From: Methanomassiliicoccales archaeon
Lineage (GTDB): Archaea; Thermoplasmatota; Thermoplasmata; SG8-5
Reading direction: 5' to 3'
Length of the DNA: 7,009 bases
NCBI GenBank assembly: GCA_030636255.1
Contig: DAOVXH010000092.1
Span: forward strand, 1-7,009
Every line of letters starts with the position of its first letter. Position 1 is the stretch's first letter. This document shows, in pieces, positions 5,309-7,009 of this stretch. Both the position numbers and the translations under genes were made by a program. The notes under the pieces were generated by a model, which did no database searches, was not told the DNA's origin, and saw nothing but the letters and a program-made list of their open reading frames with translations.

Positions 5309-6769
5309 ATGGAAGAGCCAATGCCTGTTGAAAAAAACCCAGATAATTTCCTAGAAATAAAGGAAATTGAACAAGAACCAAATTCATCCAGGCAGACTGA
5401 AAATTATTTTCAGCACCCACCACCACAGCCCATGCAAATGCCCTATCGGGAGCCTGAAGACCCAGTCAGGGAACTTCTAAGAATGGTCAAGGGAATGTTG
5501 TGGAGCACAGCATTCATTTCCTATCTGGCTATTATTGTTATGAGCTTCATCATAGTTCTGGCAATGACGCCGGAGATCCAGAGCTGGATTACCACCCCAT
5601 CTGTTCCATCGGCAGATGACCCCTCAATTCTGGAAAATCCAATAGAATACATATTCATCATATTTCCATTTCCAGTTCTGCTGTTCACCATCAGCGGGGC
5701 AGGGTTCCAGGCCTGGCATATTCTCATGCTGTCCATTCTCATTGGCGCATTTGCCTATTCAAAATATGAGCTATGGAAGGATTGGCTGTCCCGAAGGGGC
5801 CAGATGTTAATATCATTGACCAATCCTGACAAGGCAAAGAGCAGCATTGAAGGAGTTGCCAAATTATTCATGGCCTGCTCTTTTTTCAGCACCATGTATT
5901 TCATATTTCTGGAACTGGGTAGCATTGAAATGAACTCTCCTGCATTTGATGAATTTGCCAGGGCCGAGCTAATCTACGGCCTGTTCAATGCTTCGGTCTT
6001 TGAAGAACTAATCTCCAGAGTCCTGCTAATTGGTGTACCTTTACTGGCCATCGGTATAGCTAGAAAATGGAAAAATCCCTGGAAAAAACTATTTGGTGGG
6101 AATGTGGACATAACTCCAATGACAATGAGCCTCATCACCTTTGCAGCTATATTTTTCGCCTTGGCACATGTGGGTTCCTGGGACCTCTGGAAGGTTCCTC
6201 AAGTTCTGGTTACTGGCTTTGCCTTGGGCTATGCATTTGTCAGGTATGGACTTCATGCCAGCATTATGATACATTTCTCAATAAACCTCAGCAGTTCTAT
6301 TATGGAAATATGGCCTGATAGTATGCTGGCTGGTGGAATTCTGGGAATGTCTTTCTTTATCTGGATAGTTATTGGCGGCTATTTCTTCTTTGACTATATC
6401 TGGCGATTATTAATCAAGTTAAAATTCCTTTCAAGGCCACAGCCCAATATACAAACGTCACAAATCAATTATGGGCCTCCCCCACAGGCAGGGTATCAAC
6501 AACCTTCTCCTGGCTATCAACAATCATATCAGGAGCCAGTCCAGCATCAACAGCAAACACATGTTCCCAGTCAGCCGCCGCCACAATATATTCCACCGCC
6601 TCCCCAGATGAGACAAATGAGCTCAAGGGGCTTTATCTGCCCTAATTGTGGCAATACAGGAGCCAGCTATGCAGATGGTCGTTTGACCTGTCTTAGATGC
6701 AAAGCCATAATCGGAGAAAGCAAGCCAGCTGAACCGGAAAAATCTGAAAATGATATGTTTGAATATTAA
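5309..6769 (+). CDS. CPBP/CAAX-type intramembrane metalloprotease with C-terminal zinc ribbon
   Basis: From the ATG at 5309 the protein has 486 residues. A polar, proline-rich N-terminus (about 1-60) is followed by about eight hydrophobic helices between 65 and 365. The three CPBP (Abi, Rce1-like) motifs are complete: EELISR with E232, E233 and R237; FALAH with F283 and H287; and HFSIN with H322 and N326. The family includes CAAX prenyl endopeptidases, bacteriocin-immunity proteins and uncharacterised archaeal members; the substrate here is unknown. After the last helix comes a Pro/Gln/Tyr-rich linker (about 376-440), then a zinc ribbon with CX2C pairs C444/C447 and C461/C464 and a short acidic tail. 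The ribbon probably lies in the cytoplasm and may bind a partner or nucleic acid. A TTG at 5264 would add 15 hydrophobic residues but overlaps the putative promoter. The gene follows the Cas4-like gene in the same direction by 49 bp. Confidence 0.92.
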   Translation: MEEPMPVEKNPDNFLEIKEIEQEPNSSRQTENYFQHPPPQPMQMPYREPEDPVRELLRMVKGMLWSTAFISYLAIIVMSFIIVLAMTPEIQSWITTPSVPSADDPSILENPIEYIFIIFPFPVLLFTISGAGFQAWHILMLSILIGAFAYSKYELWKDWLSRRGQMLISLTNPDKAKSSIEGVAKLFMACSFFSTMYFIFLELGSIEMNSPAFDEFARAELIYGLFNASVFEELISRVLLIGVPLLAIGIARKWKNPWKKLFGGNVDITPMTMSLITFAAIFFALAHVGSWDLWKVPQVLVTGFALGYAFVRYGLHASIMIHFSINLSSSIMEIWPDSMLAGGILGMSFFIWIVIGGYFFFDYIWRLLIKLKFLSRPQPNIQTSQINYGPPPQAGYQQPSPGYQQSYQEPVQHQQQTHVPSQPPPQYIPPPPQMRQMSSRGFICPNCGNTGASYADGRLTCLRCKAIIGESKPAEPEKSENDMFEY

Positions 6770-6770
6770 T

Positions 6771-6790
6771 ATCAACAATACAATCAACAA
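6771..6790. repeat. Short direct repeat ATCAACAA after the protease stop codon
   Basis: ATCAACAA occurs at 6771-6778 and 6783-6790, a 12-bp period immediately after the TAA. It leaves an unstructured, G-free stretch in front of the hairpin at 6793-6816. It may be chance or a remnant of slippage. Confidence 0.3.
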
Positions 6791-6792
6791 CA

Positions 6793-6816
6793 TGCCCCGG
6801 GTGTGAGCCCGGGGTA
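6793..6816. other. Strong GC hairpin with GNRA tetraloop
   Basis: CCCCGGG (6795-6801) pairs perfectly with CCCGGGG (6808-6814). A U-G pair inside closes a GUGA tetraloop of the GNRA type (6803-6806), and a G-U and a U-A pair extend the outside, giving a stem of about ten pairs. It lies 23 bp after the protease stop codon. There is no T-run after it, so it is not a classical terminator. It could stabilise the mRNA 3' end, or be the left hairpin of a small transposon-derived element together with the structure at 6888-6938. Confidence 0.6.
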
Positions 6817-6826
6817 CTGAAATTAA

Positions 6827-6833
6827 TTTATAA
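6827..6833 (+). promoter_or_regulatory. TATA box in the 3' intergenic region
   Basis: TTTATAA in an AT-rich context (6821-6833) after a purine-rich GAAA is a good archaeal TATA box. No protein start lies at the expected distance. A transcript would begin near 6856 and run through the structured segment at 6888-6938. A second weaker box, TTTTATA at 6868-6874, follows. Confidence 0.35.
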
Positions 6834-6855
6834 GCGAGTGACAGGACATTTAATT

Positions 6856-6938
6856 GGCAAAAGGCGTTTTATAGTTCTGTATTCGGATGCCCCGTCTAAA
6901 TAGAAGCTCATGTTAGCTGGCGGGCGGGGAGGTCAGAC
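6856..6938 (+). ncRNA. Candidate structured RNA resembling an IS200/IS605 right end or omegaRNA scaffold
   Basis: CCCCGTCT (6890-6897) pairs with GGGCGGGG (6922-6929) over eight pairs, including two U-G pairs. The intervening 24 nt contain a small inner stem, AGCT (6905-6908) with AGCT (6915-6918). The order GCCCCGTC - loop - GGGCGGGGAGG followed by TCA recalls the conserved 3' end of archaeal IS605/IS1341 elements, whose RNA forms the TnpB omegaRNA. That resemblance is from memory, not a search. No tnpA or tnpB gene is present, so it could be a relict, a non-autonomous element or an unrelated ncRNA. The limits given, from the predicted transcription start to the end of the motif, are approximate. 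Confidence 0.3.
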
Positions 6939-6949
6939 ATTTTGTTAGC
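6911..6949. repeat. TGTTAGC direct repeat pair
   Basis: TGTTAGC occurs at 6911-6917, inside the loop of the composite stem-loop, and again at 6943-6949, 32 bp later. The second copy lies in a small TTTTG/CAAAA hairpin (6940-6953). Seven-base repeats can occur by chance, but their position around the GC-rich stem is worth recording. Confidence 0.3.
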
Positions 6950-6977
6950 AAAAACATTCTAAGAACAAATAGAAATT

Positions 6978-7009
6978 AAAAAAAGTAAAAAAACGTGATG
7001 ATTGCATCA
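6978..7009 (-). terminator. Hairpin and T-tract terminator for a minus-strand gene right of the window
   Basis: Read on the minus strand, TGATG/CATCA (7009-6996, loop of four) is followed two bases later by seven T (6993-6987) and then another seven T (6984-6978). A stem plus two T-runs is a strong archaeal transcription terminator, so a minus-strand gene or RNA gene should end just beyond the right edge. Read on the plus strand, GTGATGA at 6995-7001 matches the box C consensus of C/D RNAs, but no box D is visible before the window ends. Confidence 0.45.

Noticed and set aside
6910..6948. A 12-codon ORF (ATG to TAG) after the second TATA-like box
   Set aside because: It is too short, glycine-rich because it runs through the GC-rich stem arm, and better explained as part of an RNA or DNA hairpin.
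6820..6960. A tRNA, 5S rRNA, SRP RNA or RNase P RNA in the tail region
   Set aside because: No cloverleaf, no T-loop motif and no conserved core of these RNAs could be found, only two local stem-loops.

Overview
The window is archaeal. It carries a Nop5 core protein of box C/D ribonucleoproteins, a class I (archaeal-type) CCA-adding enzyme and an archaeal-style MtnA, and the gene starts have TATA boxes about 27 bp upstream, as expected for leaderless archaeal transcripts. The AT-leaning composition, the CPBP protease with a zinc-ribbon tail and the membrane-inserted Cas4-like nuclease would fit an uncultured Thermoplasmatota-type euryarchaeon. That lineage call is inference and is not proven by any one gene.

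Layout. (1) 1-681, plus strand: the C-terminal part of a three-helix membrane protein with a glycosylatable outside domain, cut by the window edge. (2) 682-4144, minus strand: a compact block transcribed in the order mtnA, nop5, cca with gaps of 32 and 41 nt, meeting gene 1 stop codon to stop codon. It combines MTA/5'-deoxynucleoside salvage, 2'-O-methylation guide RNP assembly and tRNA 3'-end maturation. (3) 4145-4230: a divergent promoter region. (4) 4231-5259, plus strand: a Cas4/Dna2-type nuclease with complete active-site and Fe-S cysteine motifs, split by four transmembrane helices that look like a duplicated hairpin. (5) 5309-6769, plus strand: a CPBP/CAAX-type intramembrane protease ending in a proline/glutamine-rich linker and a zinc ribbon. 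(6) 6770-7009: a gene-free 240 bp stretch with a strong GNRA-looped hairpin, a TATA box, a second GC-rich composite stem-loop resembling the right end or omegaRNA scaffold of IS200/IS605-family elements, and a minus-strand hairpin plus T-tract terminator at the window edge.

The most unusual object is the membrane-embedded Cas4-like nuclease. Its active-site halves lie on either side of a four-helix membrane module and it has no CRISPR array or cas gene nearby. It is followed 49 bp later by a membrane protease in the same direction. The second most interesting spot is the hairpin-rich tail at 6793-6930. The housekeeping block itself is ordinary apart from its gene combination and the absence of a neighbouring fibrillarin gene.
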